A DNA stretch of 64,000 bases from JBMNMU01 sp050953505 (GTDB lineage: Bacteria > Bacillota > Clostridia > Peptostreptococcales > Anaerovoracaceae): positions 1,736,001 through 1,800,000 of the forward strand of contig JBMNMU010000001.1 in the NCBI GenBank assembly GCA_050953505.1, in the 5' to 3' direction. Position 1 is the first letter of the stretch. Every line of letters begins with the position of its first letter. Of this stretch, positions 7,522 through 15,511 are shown one piece after another. The notes under the pieces were generated by a model. The model saw only the letters and a program-made list of their open reading frames with translations. It searched no databases and was not told the origin of the DNA. The position numbers were made by a program, and so were the translations under genes.

Positions 7522-8871
7522 TTATTCAGCCTCTTCCTCTACGAATTTATCAGACCCTACTTTACAAATAGGACAAGTTTCCGGTGGTTCCGCACCTTTG
7601 GCTATATATCCGCATACTCTGCATTTCCAGCTCTTGGATTCCTTATCCATTTTAGTCTCCTCCACAATTTTTCCTTCCAGCACTGATTTTCCGAAGCCAT
7701 AGCCAAAATCAACTGCTTCTTTTTCTTGTGCTTCGCTAGGTTTAAACTTTATTTTTAACCCTTCTTTGAAGAGTTTCATATTTAACTGTTTCAATCTCCC
7801 CATAAGGTGGTCTACCGCCTCGCCACTCCATCCGTATGCACCGAAGGCTGATGCGATTTTTTTACCATGTACCCTTGATATCATCGATGTAGTTAAATCC
7901 CAAATAGGCTTCAGGGCTTCTCCCACAAAGGTAGGGCTGCCGAAGAGCACACCATCTGCCCAAGCAATTTCATGTAATACCGATGTTGGGTCTGCTTTTG
8001 TCATATCGAAAAGCTTGACATCAATATCCCCTGCCGACTTTACTCCCTCAGTAATTTTCTGAGCTATGATCTCGGTATAACCATAGGCTGAAACATAAGG
8101 GATGACCACGGTTTTTTTCGTATTTGGGTTGTTGTCTGCCGACCATTCTCTATATAGCTCAACAATTTCTCCTGGATTTTCAATTAATACAGGGCCGTGA
8201 CCAGTGCAAATCTTTTTTATTTCTACCCCTTCCAATTTCTTAAGGGCATCTCTTACATTTGATTTAAAGGGTGCCACAATGGAATCGAAATAAAATTTTA
8301 CGGCACCTAAATATTCTTCTTTATTTTTAATATTGTCATTGGTTATTCCTTCATGACAATAATGTGCTCCGAAAGCGTCACAAGTAAAGAGGATTTGATC
8401 TTCCTCTACATAGGTAAACATGGTATCAGGCCAATGAAGGTTTGGTGCTATGAAAAAGCGGAGTGTCTTATTGCCAAGTGACAGCTGATCTCCATCTTTT
8501 ACAATTAAGGCGTCAAACTCCTTGTTACATATTTCCTTCATGAAATTGATTCCTGCGTTGGTACCCACCAGCTTAAGGTTTGGGTTTAAATCAAGCATTT
8601 TTTCTATGGTACCTGTGTGATCTGGTTCAGTGTGATTTAGGATAATGTAGTCAACCCCTTCAATTGGAAGGATTTCAGTAAGCTTGTCCATATACTCGTC
8701 AAAAAATCTTTCCTTGGACGCTTCAAAAACTACATTTTTTTCAGACCCTTTAAGAACGTAAGAATTGTATGATGTTCCGTGCTCTGTCTGAATAACGATA
8801 TCAAACAACCTTAGCGAAGGATCCAGATTACCGATCCAAAATAAATCATTTGTAATTTCTTTTGTCTTCAT
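7522..8871 (-). CDS. Flavodiiron protein fused to a C-terminal rubredoxin
   Basis: The enzyme reduces oxygen to water and, in some members, nitric oxide, protecting anaerobes. Residues 1-250 form the metallo-beta-lactamase-like diiron domain: HTEPDH at 80-85, then CDAFGAHYCHEG and CTGHGPVLI provide further ligands. A flavodoxin-like FMN domain follows (TVVIPYVSAYGYTEIIAQ, then GSPTFVGE and FGAYGWSGEAV). Residues 415-449 are a rubredoxin knuckle pair, CxxC at 417/420 and CPIC at 433/436. The built-in rubredoxin means electrons can enter without a separate rubredoxin. Length 449. It is divergent from a ferredoxin gene. Oxygen versus NO preference cannot be read. Confidence 0.92.
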   Translation of the reverse strand: MKTKEITNDLFWIGNLDPSLRLFDIVIQTEHGTSYNSYVLKGSEKNVVFEASKERFFDEYMDKLTEILPIEGVDYIILNHTEPDHTGTIEKMLDLNPNLKLVGTNAGINFMKEICNKEFDALIVKDGDQLSLGNKTLRFFIAPNLHWPDTMFTYVEEDQILFTCDAFGAHYCHEGITNDNIKNKEEYLGAVKFYFDSIVAPFKSNVRDALKKLEGVEIKKICTGHGPVLIENPGEIVELYREWSADNNPNTKKTVVIPYVSAYGYTEIIAQKITEGVKSAGDIDVKLFDMTKADPTSVLHEIAWADGVLFGSPTFVGEALKPIWDLTTSMISRVHGKKIASAFGAYGWSGEAVDHLMGRLKQLNMKLFKEGLKIKFKPSEAQEKEAVDFGYGFGKSVLEGKIVEETKMDKESKSWKCRVCGYIAKGAEPPETCPICKVGSDKFVEEEAE

Positions 8872-9219
8872 AAGGTTCCACTCCTATTCTTTTTTGCGCA
8901 AGCAATACCAATACCATAAAATCATTGTAACATAGGATTATAGAGGTTTACCAGCTTAATCCATTTTTCCTATATAACTAATATTCTACCCATAAGGGGA
9001 ACAAAATAACACCACTAGCATATAATATAGAAGACAGTGCAAAGCATTGTTTTTATAATAAATCCACCATGATTCATATGCCTCCTTTTTACTAGTATGA
9101 ATCACTATATTTTCCCTAACTAAAAACTGGTTAATTAATTAAATTATTTTCAGGAGAATGGTTTCCCATTCTCCTTTATGATATACTCTTCTCAGTAAAA
9201 CGTTCAGATTGTAGAATAT
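8872..9219. other. Divergent intergenic region between flavodiiron and ferredoxin genes
   Basis: No gene is seen. The stretch is AT-rich and rich in small palindromes: GATTCATA and TATGAATC (about 9071-9108) are an 8-bp inverted pair, and GGAGAATGG facing CCATTCTCC (9153-9174) is a perfect 9-bp hairpin followed by TTTAT. The last could end a short transcript or act as an operator. Confidence 0.5.
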
Positions 9220-9248
9220 TTGACAGCTCCAATATGGAGTTATATTAT
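9220..9248 (+). promoter_or_regulatory. Sigma-A promoter of the ferredoxin gene, with inverted repeat in the spacer
   Basis: TTGACA (9220-9225) and TATTAT (9243-9248) are 17 bases apart. The spacer carries CTCCA-ATA-TGGAG, a small inverted repeat well placed for a repressor or redox regulator. Confidence 0.75.
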
Positions 9249-9273
9249 CTACCTATCGGGTAATAATATAACT
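9238..9273. promoter_or_regulatory. 36-bp palindrome across the ferredoxin -10 box and transcription start
   Basis: AGTTATATTAT (9238-9248) is the exact reverse complement of ATAATATAACT (9263-9273), and the middle also pairs partly (CTACC with GGGTA). It includes the -10 box. It can be an operator or the first hairpin of the mRNA, stabilising it. Confidence 0.65.
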
Positions 9274-9305
9274 TAGTTTGATTTTATTGTGAGGAGGGTC
9301 TTTTT

Positions 9306-9494
9306 ATGAAAGCAAGTATTGATCGTTCTGGTTGTATCGGTTGCGGTGTTTGCGCTGATATTTGTGAAGAAGTATTTCAAATGGCAGATGATGGGCTAGC
9401 AGAGGTTATTGTGGACGAAATTCCTGCAGGCCTTGAGGAAAAAGCACAGGAAGCGCGAGATAGCTGCCCAGTGCAGGTCATCGATATAAAATAA
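9306..9494 (+). CDS. Single-cluster [4Fe-4S] ferredoxin
   Basis: This 62-residue acidic electron carrier has one cluster motif, CIGCGVCADIC, with the fourth ligand in CPVQVI near the C-terminus. The distal region carries no second four-cysteine motif, so it is of the 1x[4Fe-4S] type. GAGGAGG lies 8 bases before the ATG. It is monocistronic, with its own promoter and terminator, and divergent from the flavodiiron gene; whether it supplies that enzyme is inference, since the enzyme has its own rubredoxin domain. Confidence 0.92.
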   Translation: MKASIDRSGCIGCGVCADICEEVFQMADDGLAEVIVDEIPAGLEEKAQEARDSCPVQVIDIK

Positions 9495-9525
9495 GTAGCT
9501 AATAATGTGAATACATCAGTAAACT

Positions 9526-9567
9526 ACCCCGCCTGAACGACTAGGGTCGCCATAGACGGGGTTTTTT
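9526..9567 (+). terminator. Ferredoxin terminator
   Basis: CCCCGCCT (9527-9534) pairs with AGACGGGG around a loop, with one mismatch. It is followed by TTTTTT, giving a typical intrinsic terminator about 35 bases past the stop. Confidence 0.85.
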
Positions 9568-9639
9568 AGATAGTTCTTAAAAAATCCTATTTGGAAATGT
9601 CAAGAGGGAGGACCATATATACTAAGCCCTACCCTCTTT

Positions 9640-10149
9640 CTATTTGGTTATATATCTTTCGTATCCTTCCTTGACAAGAATCATTGTCTCTCGAATATCC
9701 TGCTTATGGATATCAATAATAAGATGAGCATATTTTTCATATAATGGGGTTCTTTCCTCATACAGATCCTTCAAGGTCTGACCCTCCTTCATGGAAATAC
9801 CTCTTTCATGAAGATCACCAAGCCGCTTTTCGATTTCCTCCAAAGGAAGTCTTAAATAAATCACCGTACCAATGCTCCTAAGATGCTCCATGGCTTCTTC
9901 GCCATAAACAACGCTCCCCCCCGTCGCAATGATGGTCTTTTCTACTTCAATTGATGCATTAATTCTATTTTCAATTTCGTTAAACCTATCCGGCCCATCT
10001 TCCGAAAGAATTTCACTTAATTTCCTATTTTCTTTTTCCTGTATTAAAAGATCAGAATCTAAGAACCGATATCCCAAAACTTTTGCTAGAACAACCCCTA
10101 TAGTACTTTTACCTGAGCCGGGCATTCCAATCAGAATAATATTATTCAT
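9640..10149 (-). CDS. aroK: Shikimate kinase
   Basis: The enzyme phosphorylates shikimate at O3 in the pathway to aromatic amino acids. The start ATG 10147-10149 is chosen because TTGGAGG precedes it; a longer frame to 10203 would run through the promoter. The 169-residue product starts MNNIILIGMPGSGKST, the Walker A loop. DSDLLIQ is the shikimate-binding aspartate region and IIATGGSVVYG the substrate glycine loop. Arg residues of the lid are in the ERTPLYEKYA region. It stands alone here, with no other shikimate genes nearby. Confidence 0.92.
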   Translation of the reverse strand: MNNIILIGMPGSGKSTIGVVLAKVLGYRFLDSDLLIQEKENRKLSEILSEDGPDRFNEIENRINASIEVEKTIIATGGSVVYGEEAMEHLRSIGTVIYLRLPLEEIEKRLGDLHERGISMKEGQTLKDLYEERTPLYEKYAHLIIDIHKQDIRETMILVKEGYERYITK

Positions 10150-10174
10150 AGTCAATACCTCCAATTCAACGGGT

Positions 10175-10203
10175 ATTATACTATAATGAGAATGATAATG
10201 CAA
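10175..10203 (-). promoter_or_regulatory. aroK promoter with GATAAT-like repeats in the spacer
   Basis: TTGCAT (10198-10203) and TATAAT (10175-10180) are separated by 17 bases. The plus-strand spacer reads as ATAATG, AGAATG, ATAATG, three hexamers like those in Fur-family sites. The promoter is credible; the regulator is a guess. Confidence 0.7.
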
Positions 10204-10221
10204 AGTGTGAAAAGGTTTGAA

Positions 10222-10249
10222 ATGCCACCGGTTGGTTTCCCGGTGGCAT
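10222..10249 (-). terminator. Terminator hairpin after the M20 amidohydrolase gene
   Basis: ATGCCACCGG (10222-10231) and CCGGTGGCAT (10240-10249) form a perfect 10-bp stem with an 8-base loop. It lies 65 bases past the stop of the gene at 10314-11576. It has T-rich flanks on both strands. Confidence 0.7.
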
Positions 10250-10313
10250 TTTTATAAAGCGTCCATCAACAAGTAAAATTCTGTAAAAATGGTTGCATAA
10301 GCTCATTCTTTTG

Positions 10314-11576
10314 TTATTTCTTATCTACCTTTAGTACCGCATTAAGCATGACACTGGCTCCCTGTGTACATTGCTCTATAGGGGTGAATTCTGGTTCACA
10401 GTGGCTATGTCCATCCTTGGAAGGAACAAAGATCATCGTTGTTGGCATCATGTAGGACACGAACTGAGCATCATGGCCTGCACCACTGTTGATATATTGA
10501 TTTGCTATTCCAAGCTCATCAGCACTTTCCTTTACATATCCAACGAGCTCTTTATCGAAGTAAACAGTGTCACGAGTCCAGGCCATTTCAACCTCTCCTC
10601 TGCACTTTTCGATTACCTTACCATCAAGGCTCATAACAATGTCTAATACCTTCTGTCTTAGCTCAGGGTCTTCATGCCTTACATCAAGGGAGAAATCAAC
10701 TAGGTCTGGAATTACAGTATGTACGTTTGGATGAACAAGAACTTCTCCTGTTGTATAAACAAGCTCTGGCCTGTTTAGTTTGTCAATTTCTTCATGTAGG
10801 TAACAAATGGCCTTGGATGCTGCATATAGGGCGTCCTGTCTCTTGTGCATAGGTGTGGTTCCTGCATGGTCTGATTGACCATAAAATCTTATACGGTAGT
10901 TGAACATTCCCAGTACGCAGGTTACTACGCCAATTTCATTGCCAGCATCCTCGAGAATTGGGCCTTGCTCTATATGAAGCTCGAACATAGCCTTGTAATC
11001 ATCAGGATTTAATCTATTTTTTGTATCCCCTTTATAAGGGCTCGCATCTAACCTTTCGCCAAATGTGGTTTGACGATCTAAGACACTTTTTGAGCGGAGC
11101 ATATCTTCTTTTATGAATTTCTTTGCTATATCAGGTGGCAAATAGTCATTACAAACAACGCCGGACACCATCATTGCTGGGGGATATAAGGATCCCTCTT
11201 CATTGGTCCATATCATTGCTGTTATTGGATGTCTATGAGGAATATTTTGATCCGCAATAGTTTCTAACACTTCCATAGCCGCCAATACACCCAATACGCC
11301 GTCATAATTTCCGCCATTTCTTACAGAATCCACATGGGATCCCATAACAATTCTTTTTAGGCCTTCTTCAGACCCCGGGAGTGTTGCATAGACATTAGCC
11401 ATATCATCTGTTTCGATGATGGCGCCTATTGCTTTCATTCTTTTAACGAATTCATCTCTGGCCAGGTGAGCTTCAGGTGACAAAGAGTATCTTGTTATCC
11501 CGCCGTTCCCAGTTGCACCAAATTGTGAAAAAGTCTCAATCTTGTCTTGCATTCGGTCTTTGTTACACGTATACAT
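10314..11576 (-). CDS. M20-family Zn-dependent amidohydrolase (hydantoinase/carbamoylase or allantoate amidohydrolase type)
   Basis: Members hydrolyse N-carbamoyl amino acids, allantoate or ureidoglycolate with two zinc ions. The metal ligands are visible in order: GSHVDSV (His), NYDGVLG (Asp), WTNEEGS (Glu), FELHIEQGP (His) and GAGHDAQ (His). Length 420 fits the family. The GQSDHAGTTPM motif belongs to the dimerisation lid. The true substrate cannot be told from sequence; a purine-degradation role would be plausible given the molybdenum hydroxylase 8 kb away, but they are not one operon. A two-copy hairpin repeat lies in its leader. Confidence 0.85.
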   Translation of the reverse strand: MYTCNKDRMQDKIETFSQFGATGNGGITRYSLSPEAHLARDEFVKRMKAIGAIIETDDMANVYATLPGSEEGLKRIVMGSHVDSVRNGGNYDGVLGVLAAMEVLETIADQNIPHRHPITAMIWTNEEGSLYPPAMMVSGVVCNDYLPPDIAKKFIKEDMLRSKSVLDRQTTFGERLDASPYKGDTKNRLNPDDYKAMFELHIEQGPILEDAGNEIGVVTCVLGMFNYRIRFYGQSDHAGTTPMHKRQDALYAASKAICYLHEEIDKLNRPELVYTTGEVLVHPNVHTVIPDLVDFSLDVRHEDPELRQKVLDIVMSLDGKVIEKCRGEVEMAWTRDTVYFDKELVGYVKESADELGIANQYINSGAGHDAQFVSYMMPTTMIFVPSKDGHSHCEPEFTPIEQCTQGASVMLNAVLKVDKK

Positions 11577-11611
11577 TTTACAATACCTCCCTTATATAAA
11601 AAGTGGTCTCA

Positions 11612-11649
11612 TTTTATATAGTAGGAAATGAATCTCCCACCATATAAAA
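11612..11649. repeat. Short hairpin repeat, copy 2
   Basis: TTTTATATAGTAGG faces CCACCATATAAAA, nearly identical to 821-859 but with a different loop. It lies 36 bases upstream of the amidohydrolase start, in the same orientation as copy 1 relative to its downstream gene. Confidence 0.7.
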
Positions 11650-11772
11650 ATTTCATGAAACAAATTAGCAACGAATAAAACTAGTTTCATTACTATTAGA
11701 ATAGCACTTCTTTTAACAAATTTAAAGTACTATTCAAAAATGTTTAACAATTCTCACAAATTTCTTGATTAC

Positions 11773-11844
11773 CCAGCCAAAAGACCGAGAGATGATTGGC
11801 TGTGGCTGGCGGCCACGGCCAATCATCTCTCGGTCTTTGGCTGG
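11773..11844. repeat. CCGAGAGATGATTGGC palindromic element, locus 1
   Basis: CCAGCCAAAAGACC plus the core CCGAGAGATGATTGGC is mirrored by the reverse-complement core and GGTCTTTGGCTGG, making a 72-base hairpin with a short GC-rich loop. Its right arm is the last 22 bases of tcdA, including the stop codon. Other loci are 44608-44669 and 51391-51541. Confidence 0.85.
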
Positions 11845-12581
11845 ATAAGATCTTTAACTACCTGGGAGGCTAAGATAAGTCCGGCAACAGAAGGCACAAA
11901 TGAGATGCTGCCAGGAGTCCTTTTCCCTTTACCTGTCCTTCGAGTAGGATCTGGATTACAATTTTCTTCTATGGAATTTTCATCTATCGTGGGCTTGATG
12001 GCCTCTTCCTTAGAGTAGACAACTTTTAAAGAAGGAATCCCTCTGGCTCTTAACTCTTTACGCATAACCTTTGCCAAGGGGCATATGGAGGTTTCATATA
12101 TATCTGCCACTTCAAACCTTGTAGGATCCAGCTTGTTCCCGGCACCCATGGCGCTGATAATGGGTACACCTAAGCTGTGAGCCCTTTCAATAAGAAGAAG
12201 CTTTGAAGAAACCGTATCAATGGCATCCACAATATAATCATAGTGAGAAAGGTCAATGTGGTCCGCATTTTCAGAGGAATAAAAACATGCCTCTGGGTTG
12301 ACATTACAGTTGGGGTTAATATCCAGGATACGATTTTTCATGACCTCCACTTTTTTCTGTCCAAGGGTTTTATGTGTGGCTATAAGCTGTCTATTGATAT
12401 TAGACAAGCAGATCACATCATCATCAAAAATTGTCAAGCCCTCAATACCGCAGCGTGCTAGGGCTTCTACGGTAAAAGACCCTACCCCGCCTACTCCGAA
12501 TACGGCAACTTTTGAAAGCCTAAGGGTTTCCATGGCTTTCTCCCCTAGAATCATTTGTGTTCTTGAAAATTCATTTAACAT
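11823..12581 (-). CDS. tcdA: tRNA threonylcarbamoyladenosine dehydratase
   Basis: TcdA is an E1-like ATP-dependent enzyme that cyclises t6A37 of ANN-decoding tRNAs to ct6A. The 252-residue protein starts FSRTQMILGEKAMETLRLSK, then has the nucleotide loop VAVFGVGGVGSFTVEALAR and DDDVICLSNINRQ. VDAIDTVSSKLLL and SAMGAGNKLDPTRFEV follow, as in the YgdL/TcdA branch of the ThiF family. AAGAGGAATA precedes the ATG. The last eight residues and stop are encoded by an arm of the palindromic element at 11773-11844, so the element supplied or overlaps the C-terminus. Confidence 0.9.
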   Translation of the reverse strand: MLNEFSRTQMILGEKAMETLRLSKVAVFGVGGVGSFTVEALARCGIEGLTIFDDDVICLSNINRQLIATHKTLGQKKVEVMKNRILDINPNCNVNPEACFYSSENADHIDLSHYDYIVDAIDTVSSKLLLIERAHSLGVPIISAMGAGNKLDPTRFEVADIYETSICPLAKVMRKELRARGIPSLKVVYSKEEAIKPTIDENSIEENCNPDPTRRTGKGKRTPGSISFVPSVAGLILASQVVKDLIQPKTER

Positions 12582-12691
12582 ATTATTCCTCTTAAAAGTA
12601 TGAACACTACCCTTGCTTTATAAACTTTAGAATTGGAACAAGCATTCCTATTCATGTCAATGCGCAAGGGCACTGTCCTTCATTTCTTCCA

Positions 12692-13522
12692 TTATAAATT
12701 TAGTGTCTCGTTCATGCTTCCGGTTCGATAACCAATGAGATCTAAGGCCACATAGGTAAATCCTAGATCACGTAGCTTATCATTGATCTTTTTTCGCATT
12801 GATTCCTCTAAGAAAGGCCGGAAATCTTCCTTCGTAATCTCTATTCGTGCCACATCACCATGATATCGTACTCTAACCTGATGAAAGCCTGAATCAATTA
12901 GAAATTGCTCTGCCTCCCCCACCATATTTAACTTTTCCTGTGTAAGCTCTTCCCCATATGAAAATCGGGAGTACAAACAGGCAAAAGAGGGTTTATCCCA
13001 TGTGGGTAAGCCCAACTTTTTTGATAACCTTCGTATTTCAGATTTAGAAAGGCCTGCTTCCCGTAAAGGGCTTTTGATGCCTAGCTCTGCAATGGCTTTA
13101 TGGCCGGGTCGATAGTCTTTGTTATCATCCATATTGGAGGCTTCCGCAATATACTTTAAGCCATGCGCCTTGGCGATGTCACTCATCATTGAAAATATCT
13201 CTTTTTTACATAGATAACATCGGTTGAGGGGATTTTGAGAAAATCCTTCAATATTAAACTCTCCAGAATCAAATATAATATGCTTGATGTCATTGGCCAG
13301 AGCAAATGCCACCGCTTCGTCAAGCTCCCTTTTGGGAAAGCTAATGGAACGAGCGGTTATTGCAACCACATCTTCACCTAACACCTCATGAGCCACCTTC
13401 AATAAAAAAGTTGAATCTACCCCTCCAGAAAAAGCTACGGCTAAATTCCTTAGGCTTCCTAGATATTCTTTCAGCGTTTCATATTTTTTATATAATAAGT
13501 CCATCTCTATTCCTGCTAACAT
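12692..13522 (-). CDS. larE: ATP-dependent sacrificial sulfur transferase LarE
   Basis: LarE adds sulfur to the pyridinium precursor of the nickel-pincer nucleotide cofactor of lactate racemase and related enzymes, giving up its own cysteine sulfur in the Lactobacillus enzyme. The PP-loop motif AVAFSGGVDSTFLL is at about residue 29-42. CYLCKKEIF and the region FACLYSRFSYG contain conserved cysteines; the latter matches the sacrificial cysteine position. Two starts (13522 or 13504) are possible and both have weak ribosome sites. The partner larB lies 31 kb away, and larC and larA are not seen in the window. Confidence 0.88.
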   Translation of the reverse strand: MLAGIEMDLLYKKYETLKEYLGSLRNLAVAFSGGVDSTFLLKVAHEVLGEDVVAITARSISFPKRELDEAVAFALANDIKHIIFDSGEFNIEGFSQNPLNRCYLCKKEIFSMMSDIAKAHGLKYIAEASNMDDNKDYRPGHKAIAELGIKSPLREAGLSKSEIRRLSKKLGLPTWDKPSFACLYSRFSYGEELTQEKLNMVGEAEQFLIDSGFHQVRVRYHGDVARIEITKEDFRPFLEESMRKKINDKLRDLGFTYVALDLIGYRTGSMNETLNL

Positions 13523-13551
13523 TGTGTCAATTCCTTAATATACTTGGGAAT

Positions 13552-14409
13552 CTATCCGTTTTTATTATTTTTAATATACACAAACCAATAAATACTCGCA
13601 ACAAAAATACCTCCGCCCACTATGTTCCCTAAAGTGACTGGGGCTAAATTGTTCAAGAAAAATGATTTCCAGTTTAAAATCATTAATTGCTCTTCCGTGA
13701 CACCTAGAACGGTGGCTGCGTTTACAAAATGGTTATTGCTTTTCGCCAGGATACCTGCTGGAATGTAATACATATTGGCTACACTATGTTCAAACCCAGA
13801 AGTAATAAAGAGCCAGATCGGAAAGAATATGGCAAATATTTTTCCCGTTATATCCCTTGCCCCATATGCCATCCATACAGCCAAGCAAACAAGCCAGTTA
13901 CATAAAATTCCTAAGACAAAGGCCTGCAAAAATGTTAGCCCTACCTTATACGCTGCAATCTGTATTGTTACACCGCCTAGCAAGTTTTCGCCGCTTCGGA
14001 ATAGCCCTGACAGGTTCATTAAACAAGCAATAAATACGGAACCGGTCAAGTTCCCTATATACACAAAGACCCAGTTTTTTAGCATCCTGCCTATGGACAC
14101 TTTCTTATCTAGGACTCCTGCAATAATCATCGTATTTCCTGTAAAAAGCTCTCCTCCAGCGATGATTACCAGCATAAGCCCTGTACCAAATACTGCACCT
14201 GCCAAGACTTTTCCAAGCCCATAGGTTTCAGGATTGGCAAAAAGGTTGAAGGCAGCCATATTAGAGCCTTCTGACGCAAAAGCAATGAATACACCTGCAA
14301 GAAATCCCAACAAAAGCATATTTAGGGCAGACATGCTGGTCTTCTTAATTCCTGCTTGAATGGTCACTTGAGTAATTTCTGCCGGGTTAAAATAATTGTT
14401 TTCTGTCAT
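13552..14409 (-). CDS. Formate/nitrite transporter (FNT) family channel
   Basis: FNT proteins are pentameric inner-membrane channels for formate, nitrite or hydrosulfide. The 285-residue protein has six hydrophobic segments and the family signatures GGELFTGN and CNWLVCLAVWMAYGA, plus GFEHSVANMYYIP with the central-pore histidine. AGGAG precedes the ATG. It ends 29 bases before larE in the same direction, so the two may be cotranscribed. The substrate cannot be assigned; formate is usual in fermenting clostridia but hydrosulfide is equally possible. Confidence 0.88.
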   Translation of the reverse strand: MTENNYFNPAEITQVTIQAGIKKTSMSALNMLLLGFLAGVFIAFASEGSNMAAFNLFANPETYGLGKVLAGAVFGTGLMLVIIAGGELFTGNTMIIAGVLDKKVSIGRMLKNWVFVYIGNLTGSVFIACLMNLSGLFRSGENLLGGVTIQIAAYKVGLTFLQAFVLGILCNWLVCLAVWMAYGARDITGKIFAIFFPIWLFITSGFEHSVANMYYIPAGILAKSNNHFVNAATVLGVTEEQLMILNWKSFFLNNLAPVTLGNIVGGGIFVASIYWFVYIKNNKNG

Positions 14410-14576
14410 TTCTCTACAAATCTCCTATGATTCGCCCGCCTTAAGCAAAGGCGTTAATATAATGCATATGTAAAGTACCTTGAAAGCCTATTCTTTTATT
14501 TATATTACCTTTCAGCACCTTTTTCCGTAACAAAGTCAGTAGAAATTGGCATCATCATAGAAATGCACAAACGATA

Positions 14577-15476
14577 CTACAGTGGTTTTTCGGCAACTAG
14601 CAAGAAATATCCTGTCTTGTAGCCATCTTCAGGCTTTAGGCTTTCGCAGAAAAAGCATTCTTCCAAAGATTCACCACTCATCATTTTTTCTGCAACAAAA
14701 TTATCAAGCTCTATAGAAAAATCTTCCCACTGAATATTTTGGAACCCGATTTCCTTTAATTCCTCAATCAAAGGGTCTATGGCCAATCGACCCTCAGACC
14801 TGAATGGCACAGCCTTCTTCTTATGCTCCTTTTTATAATAGTCACTGTCTGGACCCATATCATGATCATCATGGCTATGGTCGTGATCATGGCTGTGATC
14901 ACAATCCAGGCTGCAATCACTACAATCGCTGCAATTGTCATCACATGATGACATATTACCCGCATCACAGGTATTACAATCCTGTTCATCGCAATCTGAA
15001 TGATTGTGGGAGGAGCAATCTCCTTCAGAGTGGGGAGTTTGCTGTTGTATTTCTGCTTCTCTTGCTAAAGCTTGAAGAAATTCCGGCTTAGGATTCTTAA
15101 TATATAAATCGCTGATAAATAGCTTCCCACCTTTTTTTAGCACACAGTAAACCTCATGGAGAGCCTCATCAGGTAAATTTATAAGGGAAAGCACGCATTC
15201 CATCATTACACCATTAAAGGAATAGGAGGGATAATCATCTAGGAATTCGCCATCACCAAATTTTATGTCCAGCTTAGGGTTCCTTGCCAACCCTTTCTCA
15301 ATCATCTCAGTAGATACATCGATACCACTGGCTTTAAATCCATAGTTTTCTTGGAGATACTCCACTGCCTCCCCCTGACCACAGCCAATATCAAGCACTG
15401 TGGAGCCCTTTGGCAGCTTCCATAATTCCATCGCTCTGCTGGTTATTTTGAAATCTCCAGGTTTAAAATTGCTCAT
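14577..15476 (-). CDS. Class I SAM methyltransferase with a Cys/His-rich metal-binding insert (TrsM/DVU_1556-like)
   Basis: The Rossmann methyltransferase core is clear: VLDIGCGQGEAVEYL (27-41) binds SAM, followed by IDVSTEMI and the motif at FGDGEFL. Residues about 147-206 are an insert with nine Cys and nine His, including repeated CSDC and HDH units, suited to bind several metal ions. A CFFC pair lies at 274-277. The gene follows the radical SAM gene by 35 bases, with GGAGGATG before the ATG. I recall paired methyltransferase/radical SAM proteins of this type (TrsM/TrsS) near selenium-linked molybdenum hydroxylases; substrate unknown. An arsenite or metal methyltransferase is the alternative. 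Confidence 0.75.
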   Translation of the reverse strand: MSNFKPGDFKITSRAMELWKLPKGSTVLDIGCGQGEAVEYLQENYGFKASGIDVSTEMIEKGLARNPKLDIKFGDGEFLDDYPSYSFNGVMMECVLSLINLPDEALHEVYCVLKKGGKLFISDLYIKNPKPEFLQALAREAEIQQQTPHSEGDCSSHNHSDCDEQDCNTCDAGNMSSCDDNCSDCSDCSLDCDHSHDHDHSHDDHDMGPDSDYYKKEHKKKAVPFRSEGRLAIDPLIEELKEIGFQNIQWEDFSIELDNFVAEKMMSGESLEECFFCESLKPEDGYKTGYFLLVAEKPL

Positions 15477-15511
15477 TTACATCCTCCTCAATCAATATAC
15501 TAGTCAGAATC

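Noticed and set aside
14804..15091. Plus-strand frame rich in His and Cys
   Set aside because: It is the antisense of the methyltransferase insert; the minus-strand gene has a ribosome site, correct length and SAM motifs.
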